A DNA stretch of 64,000 nt from WLMZ01 sp963732585 (GCA_963732585.1 CAVSZY010000005.1:372001-436000), one strand, 5' to 3'. Positions 21,340 through 30,559 are shown, numbered from the stretch's first letter. Notes: generated by a model not told the origin, from the letters alone. Numbers and translations are program-made.

Positions 21340-22049
21340 AACAGCTCATGGTGTTGATTGTCGAGGATGAAGACAGCTACGTCGAAGCACTCTCCTTAAC
21401 GTTGGCCCGTGAGGGCTTCAACGTCGACGTCGCCCGTGATGGCGCCGAGGCCCTGCAACGCTTTGCGGCCGTTGGCCACGACGTCATCTTGCTCGACGTG
21501 ATGCTGCCGAGGGTGTCGGGAATCGATGTCTGTCGCACCATTCGTCAGACAAGTTCCGTGCCCATCGTCATGGTCAGCGCCAAGGCCAGCGAGGTCGACA
21601 CCGTCGTCGGCTTGGAGATCGGCGCCGACGACTACATCGCCAAGCCCTACCGAATGAGCGAACTCGTCGCCCGTGTCCGCGCCGTGTTGCGCCGTACCCA
21701 CAGTGAGGATGCCTTGTCGGCGGCATCGACGGCGGATCTGGAAGCTCGAATCACCGTCGGCGACGTCGTCGTCGACCCCGATGCTCACGTCGTTACGGTC
21801 GATGGCGAGCCGATGCCGATGCCGTTGCGAGAGTTCGAACTCCTCCACTTGCTGATCGCCAACGCCGGGCGGGTGTTGCAACGCGAGACGATCATCGACC
21901 GAATTTGGGGCGCCGACTACGTCGGGGATACGAAGACCCTTGACGTGCACATCAAACGTTTGCGGAACAAGATTGAGCACGATCCGGCGCAACCGACGCG
22001 GATCGTCACGATACGTGGCCTTGGTTATAAGTACGAACGCTCAAAATGA
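21336..22049 (+). CDS. regX3: Phosphate response regulator, RegX3/PhoP type
   Basis: The 237-residue OmpR/PhoB-class regulator has a receiver domain with phosphoacceptor D54 (VILLDVMLP), the conserved Lys in YIAKPYRMSELVARV, and a winged-helix DNA-binding domain ending RIVTIRGLGYKYERSK. It overlaps senX3 by 4 nt. It probably binds the PHO-box-like repeat at 18441-18462, closing a feedback loop on its own operon. Confidence 0.93.
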   Translation: MKQLMVLIVEDEDSYVEALSLTLAREGFNVDVARDGAEALQRFAAVGHDVILLDVMLPRVSGIDVCRTIRQTSSVPIVMVSAKASEVDTVVGLEIGADDYIAKPYRMSELVARVRAVLRRTHSEDALSAASTADLEARITVGDVVVDPDAHVVTVDGEPMPMPLREFELLHLLIANAGRVLQRETIIDRIWGADYVGDTKTLDVHIKRLRNKIEHDPAQPTRIVTIRGLGYKYERSK

Positions 22050-22118
22050 GCGATTGATCGCCGCGGATCGGTCGCCGTGGCCGCGAAACGAGCGGTTGGA
22101 TCGGGTCCGGCGCGTAAC

Positions 22119-23657
22119 ATGCCAGACGTGACTTCTGACCGGCCTCGCGACTCGCGTCATCAGGTCCGTGTTCCACGGTCACAAAGCGCTGGGAGCGCTT
22201 CCGGCCGCAGTGGGTCGACGCAGCGAGCTGTCGTTGCCGACGAGCAACGGCGGAACGCTCCCAGGCCTCGCGTTCAGCGACCACGAGCTGTCGGCGCGGG
22301 GCAACGAGTGTCGCCTTTCACGCGTCTCGCCCGCGTTCAGGCATTTAGCGCCGCGGGATCGTCGATCATGACGGTCGGTCTTGCTGTCTCGCTGTTCGTT
22401 GACATCAGCCCGACGGAAGCCCGTCCGAAGGTGCTCCTGTTCCTGTTGATCAGTTTTGTCCCGTTTCTTGTCGTCGCTCCGCTCATCGGGCCGATTGTCG
22501 ACCGGATGGCCGGCGGCCGACGAATGGTGCTGCAGGTCGTCACCCTGGCGCGCGCCTTCACGCTGCTGATGATGGCCTTCCATATCGATGATGTGCTGCT
22601 CTATCCGATCGCCTTCGCTGCGCTTGTCCTCGACAAAACACACAACATTTCCCGCTCAGCGCTGGTGCCCAGCCTTGTGCGTCACGAACACGACTTGGTG
22701 GAGGCCAACTCAAAGCTCGGGCTGATTTCCGGCGTCTTCGGCTTTCTGGCCGCTGGTCCCGCTGGTCTGATTCAGGAAGTGTTCGGTGTACAGGTCAGTC
22801 TGACCATCGGCGCTGCGGTGTTCGTTGCCGCCTTTGTTGCCGCGACGCGCCTTCCCGGAGAAGTCATTGCCGCCAAACGAGTGACGGCCGAGGAACGTGC
22901 CGAATTGCGATCGACGGGCATCGTGTTGGCTGTCAGCGCTATGGCGCTGCTGCGTGCCTCGGTTGGGTTTTGTTTCTTCTTGCTGGCCTTCTGGCTGCGC
23001 AAACAGGACGCCGGCCTAGTGCTGTTCGGTATGGCGATCGCGTTGTCGTCTTTGGCGATCATGAGCGCCAACGCGATTGCTCCGCACATTCGCAAATCGT
23101 TCCGCGAGGAGACGATTCTCATCGGGGCACTCGGCTTTACGGCATGCGGTGGATTGCTGACGGCGCTGCTCGGCGGCCCGGTGAGTGGACTGATCCTTGC
23201 TGTCATCGTCAATTTCTCGTCAGCGCTCGGCAAGTTGTCATTCGACTCGATCGTGCAACGCGACGCTCCTGACGCCAACCAGGGCCGGGCCTTTGCCCAG
23301 TTTGAAACCAAGCTGCAGTTGGCCTGGGTGCTCGGTGGGCTTCCGCCGGTGTTGTTCACTCCGCCGGGTGAAGTCGGTTTTTTCATCGTCAGCGGGATTG
23401 CTGCCTTCGCGATGGTCTCGTATCTCATCGGAGCCAAGCGGGTACGCGCTGGCCAGGCGCCGCCGACACCGCTGAATCGTCGGGCGCGACGCCACGTCGC
23501 CGACGAGGTTCGCCGCCGCAAGGCCCGGCGCGAGCACAGTCCGTCGACGCCCAGACAACTGCCGCCCAAACAACTTCCGCCGAGACAACTGCCGCAGGGA
23601 CCATTGCCACCACCCCAGCCTGGCTCGCAGCAGCCGTCGCCGGATCGCCCGCGCTAG
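22119..23657 (+). CDS. MFS-type membrane transporter with Pro-rich tail
   Basis: The product of about 512 residues starts with a basic, disordered cytoplasmic leader (about 75 residues), followed by roughly ten to twelve hydrophobic helices, and ends in a cytoplasmic tail with repeated QLPP/RQLP units and PPPQPGSQQPSPDRPR. The A-loop-like IVDRMAGGRRMVL fits the major facilitator superfamily. The substrate cannot be inferred. ATG 22119 is preferred to 22077, which overlaps a region with poor coding character. It converges with the next gene, 1 nt apart. Confidence 0.75.
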   Translation: MPDVTSDRPRDSRHQVRVPRSQSAGSASGRSGSTQRAVVADEQRRNAPRPRVQRPRAVGAGQRVSPFTRLARVQAFSAAGSSIMTVGLAVSLFVDISPTEARPKVLLFLLISFVPFLVVAPLIGPIVDRMAGGRRMVLQVVTLARAFTLLMMAFHIDDVLLYPIAFAALVLDKTHNISRSALVPSLVRHEHDLVEANSKLGLISGVFGFLAAGPAGLIQEVFGVQVSLTIGAAVFVAAFVAATRLPGEVIAAKRVTAEERAELRSTGIVLAVSAMALLRASVGFCFFLLAFWLRKQDAGLVLFGMAIALSSLAIMSANAIAPHIRKSFREETILIGALGFTACGGLLTALLGGPVSGLILAVIVNFSSALGKLSFDSIVQRDAPDANQGRAFAQFETKLQLAWVLGGLPPVLFTPPGEVGFFIVSGIAAFAMVSYLIGAKRVRAGQAPPTPLNRRARRHVADEVRRRKARREHSPSTPRQLPPKQLPPRQLPQGPLPPPQPGSQQPSPDRPR

Positions 23658-23658
23658 C

Positions 23659-24867
23659 TCAGTCGCCGAACTCGATACGGGCGAGCCACAAACCTGGTGC
23701 GTCGATCTCCGCGGGTGTCGGCAAACTTCCCTCACGTTCCAGCAATTGGTTGACGCCGACGTGGCCGGCTCGTTCGAGCACGCCAGCGATGAACGATCGG
23801 CCGCGCTCGACGAGCTGGCGGTTGAGCTGCAGACCGAGCAGGCGCTCGACGAAGGCATCCTCAGGTGCGGCCTCGATTCGCCTACGGCGGACTGCTTCGC
23901 TGATCCGGTCGGACTCGCCGCCGATCAGTCGTTGGGCCACCCCGTCGACGACATAGTCCACGTATCCGACGACAACCGCCAGCGCTGCGTCGAGCTGTGG
24001 TTGCATCGCTTGTTGGGCCGGGCTGCTCACCGCTCCGAGCAGGATTTCAGGGTCACCGAGAGAGCGCTGCAGCGACTGCATCATGTCACCGCCACCGAGG
24101 TCGAGGCCGCTGAGCTTTTCGGCGACGGCCTCCGGGTCGGCCTCGAAAGCGGCGACGTGGGCCCGAACCAAGGCCGAGAGGCCATCTCGGATATGAGCCA
24201 CAGAGAACAGCGCCCGCGTCGTCAGCTCTTGGGAGACGACCCACAGACGCACCGAGTCCCTGTTCAAACTCCAGTCGTCAGCGAACTGATCGATAGCCCC
24301 TGGAAGCAGCGTCAGCTGCGACGTGTGTGATCGCGGGATCGGCAGGTCGTAATCGCCAAATGCCCGCTTCGCCAGTTGCCCGACCGTGGAGCCGATCGAC
24401 ATGCCCAACATCGACGGCGCCATCATCTCGCTGAGGCCGCGCATCATGTTGGCCATCGGGTCGCTCTCGATCTCGGCGAGTTCCTCCGTGTTTGGCTTGC
24501 GCTTGCGCAGCGACGTAGCCATCTCGGTGAACAGCGGCCGGTAGGCCTCGAGCGCCTGCAACGCCCAGACGCCGGGGGTTGGCGTTGAGACGACGTATCC
24601 AGACACGTCGCAACCAGTGAGATCGCCAACGTGAAGTTCGGCGATGCCGGCCAGATCGGTGAGCGCGAAACGAATCGACGGATCGACGTTGGCCTCAGGT
24701 GCGCCTCCCGTGGCGGCGAGCTGCGCGAACTGCCGCGCCGCATCCCAGTTCAGCGGGCCTTGCCCTGACAAGGCGCGGGCGATATCACCGAACATCGGCA
24801 ACCCGGCAAACGGGTTGTTCTGCGATGAATCGTCGTCGAATGGGTCGGCATCGTCGCCGGTAGTCAT
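23659..24867 (-). CDS. DUF2342/zincin-like protein lacking the metal-binding histidines
   Basis: This 402-residue protein matches the actinobacterial DUF2342 family (putative zinc-dependent metalloproteases, sometimes linked to F420 genes): NNPFAGLPMFGDIARAL near the start, MLGMSIGSTVGQLAKRAFG, DLPIPR, the EGYVxxVxD-like VVGYVDYVVDGVAQRLIG, RRRRIEA and a C-terminus LPTPAEIDAPGLWLARIEF. The segment where relatives carry the RE-x2-H motif here reads VSQELTTRALF, without any histidine. It may be a non-catalytic homologue. Soluble, no signal peptide. Confidence 0.75.
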   Translation of the reverse strand: MTTGDDADPFDDDSSQNNPFAGLPMFGDIARALSGQGPLNWDAARQFAQLAATGGAPEANVDPSIRFALTDLAGIAELHVGDLTGCDVSGYVVSTPTPGVWALQALEAYRPLFTEMATSLRKRKPNTEELAEIESDPMANMMRGLSEMMAPSMLGMSIGSTVGQLAKRAFGDYDLPIPRSHTSQLTLLPGAIDQFADDWSLNRDSVRLWVVSQELTTRALFSVAHIRDGLSALVRAHVAAFEADPEAVAEKLSGLDLGGGDMMQSLQRSLGDPEILLGAVSSPAQQAMQPQLDAALAVVVGYVDYVVDGVAQRLIGGESDRISEAVRRRRIEAAPEDAFVERLLGLQLNRQLVERGRSFIAGVLERAGHVGVNQLLEREGSLPTPAEIDAPGLWLARIEFGD

Positions 24868-24926
24868 AGTTGGATGCTACGGGCGGCAGCCGCCGTTGCG
24901 TGCGGCGCCGGTTATCGTTTCAAGCT

Positions 24927-25976
24927 ATGACGCCGACTGGAACGCCGACTGGAACGCCGACTGGAACGCTGCGCGGCACGCTCGCTGAGCAGCCGGGCGA
25001 TGGCGTCTGTCATGTGCTGATCATCGGCGGACAGGACGGATTGTCAGCCAGGGTGGAACGCGGCCTCAGCGAGTACCCCAATCTGGTGGTGCTCACCGAG
25101 ACGGCCGAGCTCGATGCGCCGATCGATGTCGCCGTCTACCTGGCAGCCGGAGATCATGACGCGCGGGCGACTCGGCGAGAGAGCGTGACCCAGGGCGCCG
25201 CGACGATGTTGGAGATGGCCGATCGGCGAGACGTTCGCCATCTCGTGTTGATGTCCTCGGCGCTGGTCTACGGCGCATGGGAGAACAATCCTGTGCCGCT
25301 CACCGAGGATGCTGTGCTGCGTCCCGATGTCGAATTCGTGTTCGCCCGTCAACTCGCCGCAGTGGAGCAGATGGTCGAGCAGTGGCGCCTGGCCAGCGCT
25401 GGTCGATCGGTAACGGTGCTGCGCCCAGTGGTCGCCCTGGCCGCCGACGGCACCTCGTCGCTGGCCTCGGCGCTCGCCGCGGGCATCGGCCAACGGTTTG
25501 GTCGCGAAGACCCTGGTGCCCAGTTTCTGCATCTCGATGATTTGGCTTCGGCGCTGGTTCTTTCCGTGGTGCGCAGAGCCGACGGTGTCTTCAACGTCGC
25601 CCCCGACGGTTGGATCGCCGGCGACCGTGTGCGCGCTCTGGCCGGTTCGACCCCCCGTCTCAAGCTTCCCGCGCGCCTCAACGAGGTCATCTCCCGAATC
25701 CGTTGGCGATTTCAGCGCGGGCCTATTCCACCTGGCTTGCACAGCTACACGCAAGCGTCGTGGCTGGTTGCCAACGACCGTTTGACTGCCGCTGGTTGGC
25801 GCCCGACGGTGACCAATGAGCAGGCGTACGTCGAGGGTACGGAAGCGAAATGGTGGACGATGGTCACGCCAAAACGCAAGCAGGAATTGGCGTTGGTAGT
25901 CATGATCGCTTCGTTCGTCGGCACCTTGGGCACCATTGTCGCTCTGGTCCGGCGAGCTCGTCGTCGTCGACGCTAA
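24927..25976 (+). CDS. Membrane-anchored SDR/epimerase-like protein without YxxxK
   Basis: The 349-residue protein has an extended-SDR fold: nucleotide-binding start HVLIIGGQDGLSARV, HLVLMSSALVYGAW, and late LRPVVALA and FLHLDDLASALV. The catalytic Tyr-x3-Lys position reads FARQL (in EFVFARQLAAVEQMV), so both Tyr and Lys are lost. A single C-terminal membrane helix (LALVVMIASFVGTLGTIVALV) is followed by an Arg-rich end. A nucleotide-sugar sensor or scaffold role is possible, but unproven. It begins with a TPTG tandem repeat. Confidence 0.75.
   Translation: MTPTGTPTGTPTGTLRGTLAEQPGDGVCHVLIIGGQDGLSARVERGLSEYPNLVVLTETAELDAPIDVAVYLAAGDHDARATRRESVTQGAATMLEMADRRDVRHLVLMSSALVYGAWENNPVPLTEDAVLRPDVEFVFARQLAAVEQMVEQWRLASAGRSVTVLRPVVALAADGTSSLASALAAGIGQRFGREDPGAQFLHLDDLASALVLSVVRRADGVFNVAPDGWIAGDRVRALAGSTPRLKLPARLNEVISRIRWRFQRGPIPPGLHSYTQASWLVANDRLTAAGWRPTVTNEQAYVEGTEAKWWTMVTPKRKQELALVVMIASFVGTLGTIVALVRRARRRRR
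24931..24966 (+). repeat. 12-bp tandem repeat at a gene start
   Basis: Three exact copies of CGCCGACTGGAA plus a partial fourth encode Thr-Pro-Thr-Gly repeats directly after the start codon of the SDR-like gene. The unit is a multiple of three, so copy changes would keep the frame. Confidence 0.85.
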
Positions 25977-26008
25977 AAGCCTGGTCGTCGACGACGCTAA
26001 AAGCCTGG
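25969..26008. repeat. 24-bp tandem duplication spanning two convergent stops
   Basis: GACGCTAAAAGCCTGG occurs at 25969-25984 and again at 25993-26008, as part of a 24-bp tandem unit. The SDR-like gene stops (TAA 25974-25976) in the first copy and the PDZ gene stops (TAG, complement of 25997-25999) in the second. Confidence 0.9.
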
Positions 26009-27289
26009 CGGCCGCAAGGACAACGTCAGCGTGAGATCGATCGGTTGTTCCGCCGCCACTTGTCGCACCCTCAGCGTCACCGTATCGCCGGCATTGTGGG
26101 CTTTCAGGATGGTAGCCACGTCGAGCTCCGAGGCTACGGCGCGGCCGTCGATAGCCGTGATCTGATCGCCGCGCTGGAGTTTGTTGGCAGCCGCCGGGCT
26201 GTGCTCCTTGACCGCCGTGATCGTGACCGCGTCGTTGCCTTGGTCCTCGGACACCTCGACGCCTAACCATGGTTCGCTCGGATTGGCCAGGGTCAGCTCC
26301 AGCATGGCCCACAGGTCGCTGGCCGCGATCACGTGGAACTCGTAGCTGCCCTCGGTGCTCGTCGCTGTCTTGGTGCCTCGAGTACACAACCCGACCATCT
26401 CGCCGGTCTCGGTGACGAGCGCCGCGGCCTCGTAAGGCTCGATCTCGGTATCGAACACCAGACCGCCGTCCTCATCGACTCGCAGCGAGCCGACCGCCTC
26501 CTCGGACGCCGTCATCGGACCCTTCATCATGCCCACAACGATGGCCTGCTCGGCGCTTGTGGCGAGGTCGAAGGTCGGCAACATCATCGATTCGGCGGGG
26601 GCGTCGACGAGAGCGATCACCGCCGTTCCCGTCGTCGGATCATCGGCGATCACTGCGCCGACCAGATTGTCCCCCGAGGGCATCATGATCTTGACCGCCT
26701 GGCGTCCGTCGACGGCAGCTGACGTGGTTACCAGGAAGCGACCCTCGGTCATCGCGAACGCCAGCACTTCCTCGGGACGCTGCCCCTCCACCGGCGGCGC
26801 ATCCTCCAACGAGGCGAGCGCCGGATCAATGACCTCGGAATTGGTGATCGTCGTCGTCGTCGTCGGAGATTGCTCGGTGACCGAGGCAGGCACGATCACA
26901 GTCGTCGCCCGGGTTGTCGTTTGTGTCGCCGCTGTTGGCGGCGTGGTCGACAAAGGTGCAGCGCGCAGGGTCGACGGGCTCGGCTCGGTGACGGTAGACA
27001 TCGGCTCGAATGTCGGCGAGGAGATGCGTACCGAGCCAACCGTGCTGATCGTCAACGTCGGTGCTTGCGAAAAGCTCGGCCGGTGGGAGGATCGAGGGAC
27101 CATCAACCACAGGAGGCCGACAGCGAGGCCGACGCCGATGCACGTTGTCGCCACGGAGAGCCCGCGTCCAACTGCCAGCGGTGGTTCGCTCGCTTGCCAG
27201 CGGGCCTGTCCGAGTTCGCTCGGATGACGCCAGGTGCGTTCGTGCGCCGGTAGTGGCGCGGGGGGACGCTCGTCGTCGTCGTCCCACAT
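25997..27289 (-). CDS. HtrA-like membrane protein with PDZ domain, probable pseudoprotease
   Basis: The 430-residue protein has a cytoplasmic leader with HERTWRHPSELG, one membrane helix (LSVATTCIGVGLAVGLLWLMV), a Ser/Thr-rich extracellular linker, a degenerate trypsin-like domain and a C-terminal PDZ domain (WLGVEVSEDQ through KLQRGDQITAIDGRAV). Where HtrA proteases have GNSGGP, this protein has EPYEAAALVTETGEMVGLC, so the catalytic serine is absent. The overall order is that of DegP/HtrA. A binding or sensing role in the envelope is likely. The Met at 27289 is preferred to 27301. Confidence 0.8.
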   Translation of the reverse strand: MWDDDDERPPAPLPAHERTWRHPSELGQARWQASEPPLAVGRGLSVATTCIGVGLAVGLLWLMVPRSSHRPSFSQAPTLTISTVGSVRISSPTFEPMSTVTEPSPSTLRAAPLSTTPPTAATQTTTRATTVIVPASVTEQSPTTTTTITNSEVIDPALASLEDAPPVEGQRPEEVLAFAMTEGRFLVTTSAAVDGRQAVKIMMPSGDNLVGAVIADDPTTGTAVIALVDAPAESMMLPTFDLATSAEQAIVVGMMKGPMTASEEAVGSLRVDEDGGLVFDTEIEPYEAAALVTETGEMVGLCTRGTKTATSTEGSYEFHVIAASDLWAMLELTLANPSEPWLGVEVSEDQGNDAVTITAVKEHSPAAANKLQRGDQITAIDGRAVASELDVATILKAHNAGDTVTLRVRQVAAEQPIDLTLTLSLRPPGF

Positions 27290-27383
27290 CCCTAGCTCCA
27301 CGAATCAGGCAGTGTAGTGAGCCAGGCGGGGCAAGGGGCATCGCGCCAGCGAACCTGGGGGTATTCGCACCCCGACGGCTACG

Positions 27384-27947
27384 ATGAGCGTGATGTCCCA
27401 GCTCTCCGATCCCCGTGCCGCGCCGTTCGGCGATCGGTGGGTTGCGCTGACAACCAACGCGCTGGCGGTCGGCGAGATCTACGATTGGGCAGTGCTCGCC
27501 CGGTGTGGGGCTGTCGTCGTCTTCTCTGGAACGGTGCGTGATCATGCCGAGGGACGCAGCGGCGTGTCGCAGCTGACCTACGAGGCCTACGAGGATCAGG
27601 CCATCGCGCGACTCCATGCAATCATCGACGAACTGCTGGTGCGCTGGCCGAGCGTCGGCCGGGTGGCAATGCTGCATCGCACGGGATGCCTCGAACTGCG
27701 CGAGAGCTCGGTGGTGGTTGCTGTTTCCGCTGCACACCGACCGGAGGCGTTCGAGGCCGCACGTTTCGGGATCGACGCGCTGAAGGCCAGCGTCCCGATC
27801 TGGAAGCACGAGGTGTGGGAGACTGGGTCCGACTGGGGTACTGGTGCTCAACCGGCGATCTTGGCCGATGCGGTGCCATCAACAACATTCGAAGTTCATC
27901 ACAGCATCGACGAATCATCGCAGGTAGTCGGCAAGGGAGGTCAGTAG
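27384..27947 (+). CDS. moaE: Molybdopterin synthase catalytic subunit
   Basis: The 187-residue protein converts precursor Z (cPMP) to molybdopterin with sulfur from MoaD. The family motifs VVFSGTVRDH, LTYEAYEDQA, MLHRTGCLELRE and the active-site lysines in LKASVPIWKHE are present. It carries a C-terminal extension of about 35 residues past the usual end. No moaD or other molybdopterin gene is adjacent. The stop codon overlaps the next start by one base (TAGTG). Confidence 0.92.
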   Translation: MSVMSQLSDPRAAPFGDRWVALTTNALAVGEIYDWAVLARCGAVVVFSGTVRDHAEGRSGVSQLTYEAYEDQAIARLHAIIDELLVRWPSVGRVAMLHRTGCLELRESSVVVAVSAAHRPEAFEAARFGIDALKASVPIWKHEVWETGSDWGTGAQPAILADAVPSTTFEVHHSIDESSQVVGKGGQ

Positions 27948-28138
27948 TGGGTTACGTCATTGCCGCGGTCATCGTGGTGGCCGCACTCGCTGCCATCTAT
28001 CTCATTCGGGCGCGAACCCGGAAACAAGAAGATGGTGTGTTGTCCTTTCGTCGACATATCGACGCGCTCTCGCCAGAATCCCGCCGTGAGGTTATCGAAC
28101 GGGTTCAGAACGCACGTGAGAACGGCAAGGGCAAGTAA
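27947..28138 (+). CDS. Small single-pass membrane protein
   Basis: GTG 27947 opens a 63-residue frame: an N-terminal helix (GYVIAAVIVVAALAAIYLI), a basic stop-transfer RARTRK and a soluble tail (FRRHIDALSPESRREVIERV). It overlaps moaE by 1 nt, lies 6 nt before mreB, and has AGGGAGG upstream. No known function; the position suggests co-expression with mreB. Confidence 0.65.
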   Translation: MGYVIAAVIVVAALAAIYLIRARTRKQEDGVLSFRRHIDALSPESRREVIERVQNARENGKGK

Positions 28139-28144
28139 GGCACG

Positions 28145-29149
28145 ATGGCCCGCGACTTAGCTATCGATCTCGGTACCGCCAACACCCTTGTCTATATGAA
28201 GGGCCGCGGCATCGTTCTCAACGAACCCTCGGTCATCGCCCTCAACCGCCAAACCGGCGAGGTGCTGGCCACCGGCCGCGAGGCTTGGCAGATGATCGGC
28301 CGGACGCCGGGGTACATCGTTGCCGTGCGCCCGTTGCGTGGTGGGGCGATCACCGACTTCGAGATCACCGAACGCATGATTCGCCTGCTGCTGCAGCGTG
28401 TCGGCGTGAGTCGTTTTACGCGGCCGAAGGTCGTGATCTGTGTGCCCTCGGCGATTACCGAAGTCGAGCGTCGTGCCGTCACCGATGCCGCTCGCCGAGC
28501 GGGTGCCGCGGATGCACAACTGATCGAGCAGCCGATGGCTGCGGCGATCGGGGCCAACCTGCCGATCGATGAGCCCGTCGGCAACATGGTCATCGACATC
28601 GGTGGTGGCACCAGCGAGACAGCGGTGATCAGCCTCGGCGGCGTCGTTGCCCTCGAAGCGGTGCGCGTCGGCAGTTTTGACATCGACGCGGCAATTCAGA
28701 ACTACGTGCGTCGCGAGCACGGAATTGCCATCGGTGAGCGCACGGCTGAGGAAATCAAGGTGGCGATCGGTTCCGCCGACGACATCGGCGAGAACAGCGA
28801 GGCCGAGGTCCGTGGCCGCGACCTGATGACTGGCCTACCGAAGACGGTGTTGATCACCGCTGAGGAGATCCGCTTTTCGATCGACGACGTCGTCTCCAGC
28901 ATCATCGCCTCGGTTGTGCGTTGTCTGGCGAAAGCGCCACCTGAACTGGCTCAAGACTTCCTCGAACGCGGCATGTACCTCGTCGGTGGTGGCGGTCTGT
29001 TGCGTGGTCTCGCCGAACGGATCGAACGGGAGACCAAGGTTCCGGTGCGGATGTCAGAGATGCCGCTCGAGGCCGTCGTGCTTGGTGCCGGACACTGCAT
29101 CGAGCACTACGAGGCATTGAAGAACATGTTCATGGGGGCTCGCCGATGA
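28145..29149 (+). CDS. mreB: MreB-family actin-like protein
   Basis: The 334-residue ATPase has the actin-fold motifs: phosphate-1 DLAIDLGTANTLVY, connect-1 IEQPMAAAIGANLPI, phosphate-2 MVIDIGGGTSETAVIS and the adenosine loop YLVGGGGLLRGLAERIE. MreB polymerises under the membrane and guides lateral wall synthesis; in some actinobacteria homologues act in sporulation. No mreC, mreD or rodA follows. Its stop overlaps the next start (ATGA). Confidence 0.92.
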   Translation: MARDLAIDLGTANTLVYMKGRGIVLNEPSVIALNRQTGEVLATGREAWQMIGRTPGYIVAVRPLRGGAITDFEITERMIRLLLQRVGVSRFTRPKVVICVPSAITEVERRAVTDAARRAGAADAQLIEQPMAAAIGANLPIDEPVGNMVIDIGGGTSETAVISLGGVVALEAVRVGSFDIDAAIQNYVRREHGIAIGERTAEEIKVAIGSADDIGENSEAEVRGRDLMTGLPKTVLITAEEIRFSIDDVVSSIIASVVRCLAKAPPELAQDFLERGMYLVGGGGLLRGLAERIERETKVPVRMSEMPLEAVVLGAGHCIEHYEALKNMFMGARR

Positions 29150-30540
29150 GGCTTCGCGTCGCCCGTGATGCCGAATCAATCCTTGCCAGTGGGATCGCCC
29201 AGATCCGCTCGGAGAACAACATCGCTTCCGGCCACACGTCCGAATCCGTCGAAGAGGCGACGGCGGCCGCACGGCGACCGTTGAGCGCGACCCATGTCGA
29301 TCGCACCGCAATTCCGTTCGTCACTCTCGACCCGGAATCGAGCGTCGACCTCGATCAGGCTTTCGCTCTCGAGCAGGCCGGTTCCGACCTCATCCTGCAC
29401 TACGCAATCGCCGACGTCGGCTGGTTCGTGAAACCGGGCGGAGCGCTCGATCAGCAGGCCTGGCTACGCGGCTTGACCACCTACTTGCCCGATGGACGAG
29501 TGGGCCTGTACCCGCCGTCGATGTCGGAGGGGGCAGCCAGCCTGTTGCCCGATGGGCCGCGGCCCGCTGTTGTCTATTCGGTCAAGGTCGACAGCGCTGG
29601 CGACGTCAAGCTCGATGGTGTTGAACGGTGTGTGATTCACAGCCGAGCGAAGTTGGCCTACGAGAAGGTAACCGTCGCCGACATGCCGCCGCTGCTCGAC
29701 GAGTTCGCTCGGCGCATCGCCGCCGCTGAAGATCGCCGAGGTGCGGCTCGCGTGGAGACCCCCGAGCAGGAGATCGTGCCGACAGGCGATGGCGGCTACC
29801 AGGTGGAATTCAGGCCTCGGCTGGCCTCCGAGGAAGCCAACGCGGCAATGTCGTTGGCCACCAATCTGGCGGTCGCTGACACGCTCTTCGCCGCTGGTAC
29901 GGGGCTGTTCCGGGTGATGGCTGAGCCGGACGAACGCCATGTTCGCAGGCTGCGGATGACGGCGGGAGCGCTCGGGCTCGACTGGCCAGCACAGCTCAGT
30001 CTGCAGGACTTCACCCGCACCCTACGGGCCGGCGATTTCAAACACGCTGCGTTTCAGCTGGCGGTTCGACGAGCCGCAGGTGGCGCCGACTACGTTGGTT
30101 TCGAGCCCGGAGTTCGACCGTGGCATTCGGTGATGGCGGCTACCTACTGCCACACGACCGCGCCGCTGCGTCGTCTCGCTGATCGTTACGTCTTGCTGGC
30201 GGCACTTGCCGTCGGCAACGGTGAGCCGGTCCCCGAGGATGTCAGCGAGGCGTTTACCCGGCTGCCCAAAGTGATGGACGTTGCCGAATCTCGTGAGTCA
30301 CGCGTTGAACGTTCCGTGATCGACCTCGTCGAAGCTGTGACCCTCGGCGCCCACGTCGGCGACCATTTCGAGGCGGTGGTGACCGATGAGGACGAGCGCG
30401 GCGCCCGTATCCAGTTGTGCGAAGTGGCCGTCGTCGCTCGGGTCAACGCCCGCAGAGTGCAGCCAGGAGATCGGCTGCAGGTGCGCCTCGATGCCGTCGA
30501 CATCGAACGGCGCGAAGTGCGCTTCAGCCGCATTGGCTGA
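29146..30540 (+). CDS. RNB-domain exoribonuclease, RNase II/R type
   Basis: The 464-residue product has the RNB catalytic domain with DPESSVDLDQAFALE, LPDGRVGLYPPSMSEGAASL, and HTTAPLRRLADRYVLLA, followed by a short S1-like C-terminal domain. The usual DxDD metal site reads DLDQ, as I recall for many actinobacterial members. The N-terminal cold-shock domains of E. coli RNase II/R are missing, so the length is short. It is translationally coupled to mreB by a 4-nt overlap. Confidence 0.85.
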   Translation: MRLRVARDAESILASGIAQIRSENNIASGHTSESVEEATAAARRPLSATHVDRTAIPFVTLDPESSVDLDQAFALEQAGSDLILHYAIADVGWFVKPGGALDQQAWLRGLTTYLPDGRVGLYPPSMSEGAASLLPDGPRPAVVYSVKVDSAGDVKLDGVERCVIHSRAKLAYEKVTVADMPPLLDEFARRIAAAEDRRGAARVETPEQEIVPTGDGGYQVEFRPRLASEEANAAMSLATNLAVADTLFAAGTGLFRVMAEPDERHVRRLRMTAGALGLDWPAQLSLQDFTRTLRAGDFKHAAFQLAVRRAAGGADYVGFEPGVRPWHSVMAATYCHTTAPLRRLADRYVLLAALAVGNGEPVPEDVSEAFTRLPKVMDVAESRESRVERSVIDLVEAVTLGAHVGDHFEAVVTDEDERGARIQLCEVAVVARVNARRVQPGDRLQVRLDAVDIERREVRFSRIG

Positions 30541-30559
30541 GCCTCTCGTCGGCTTACTC

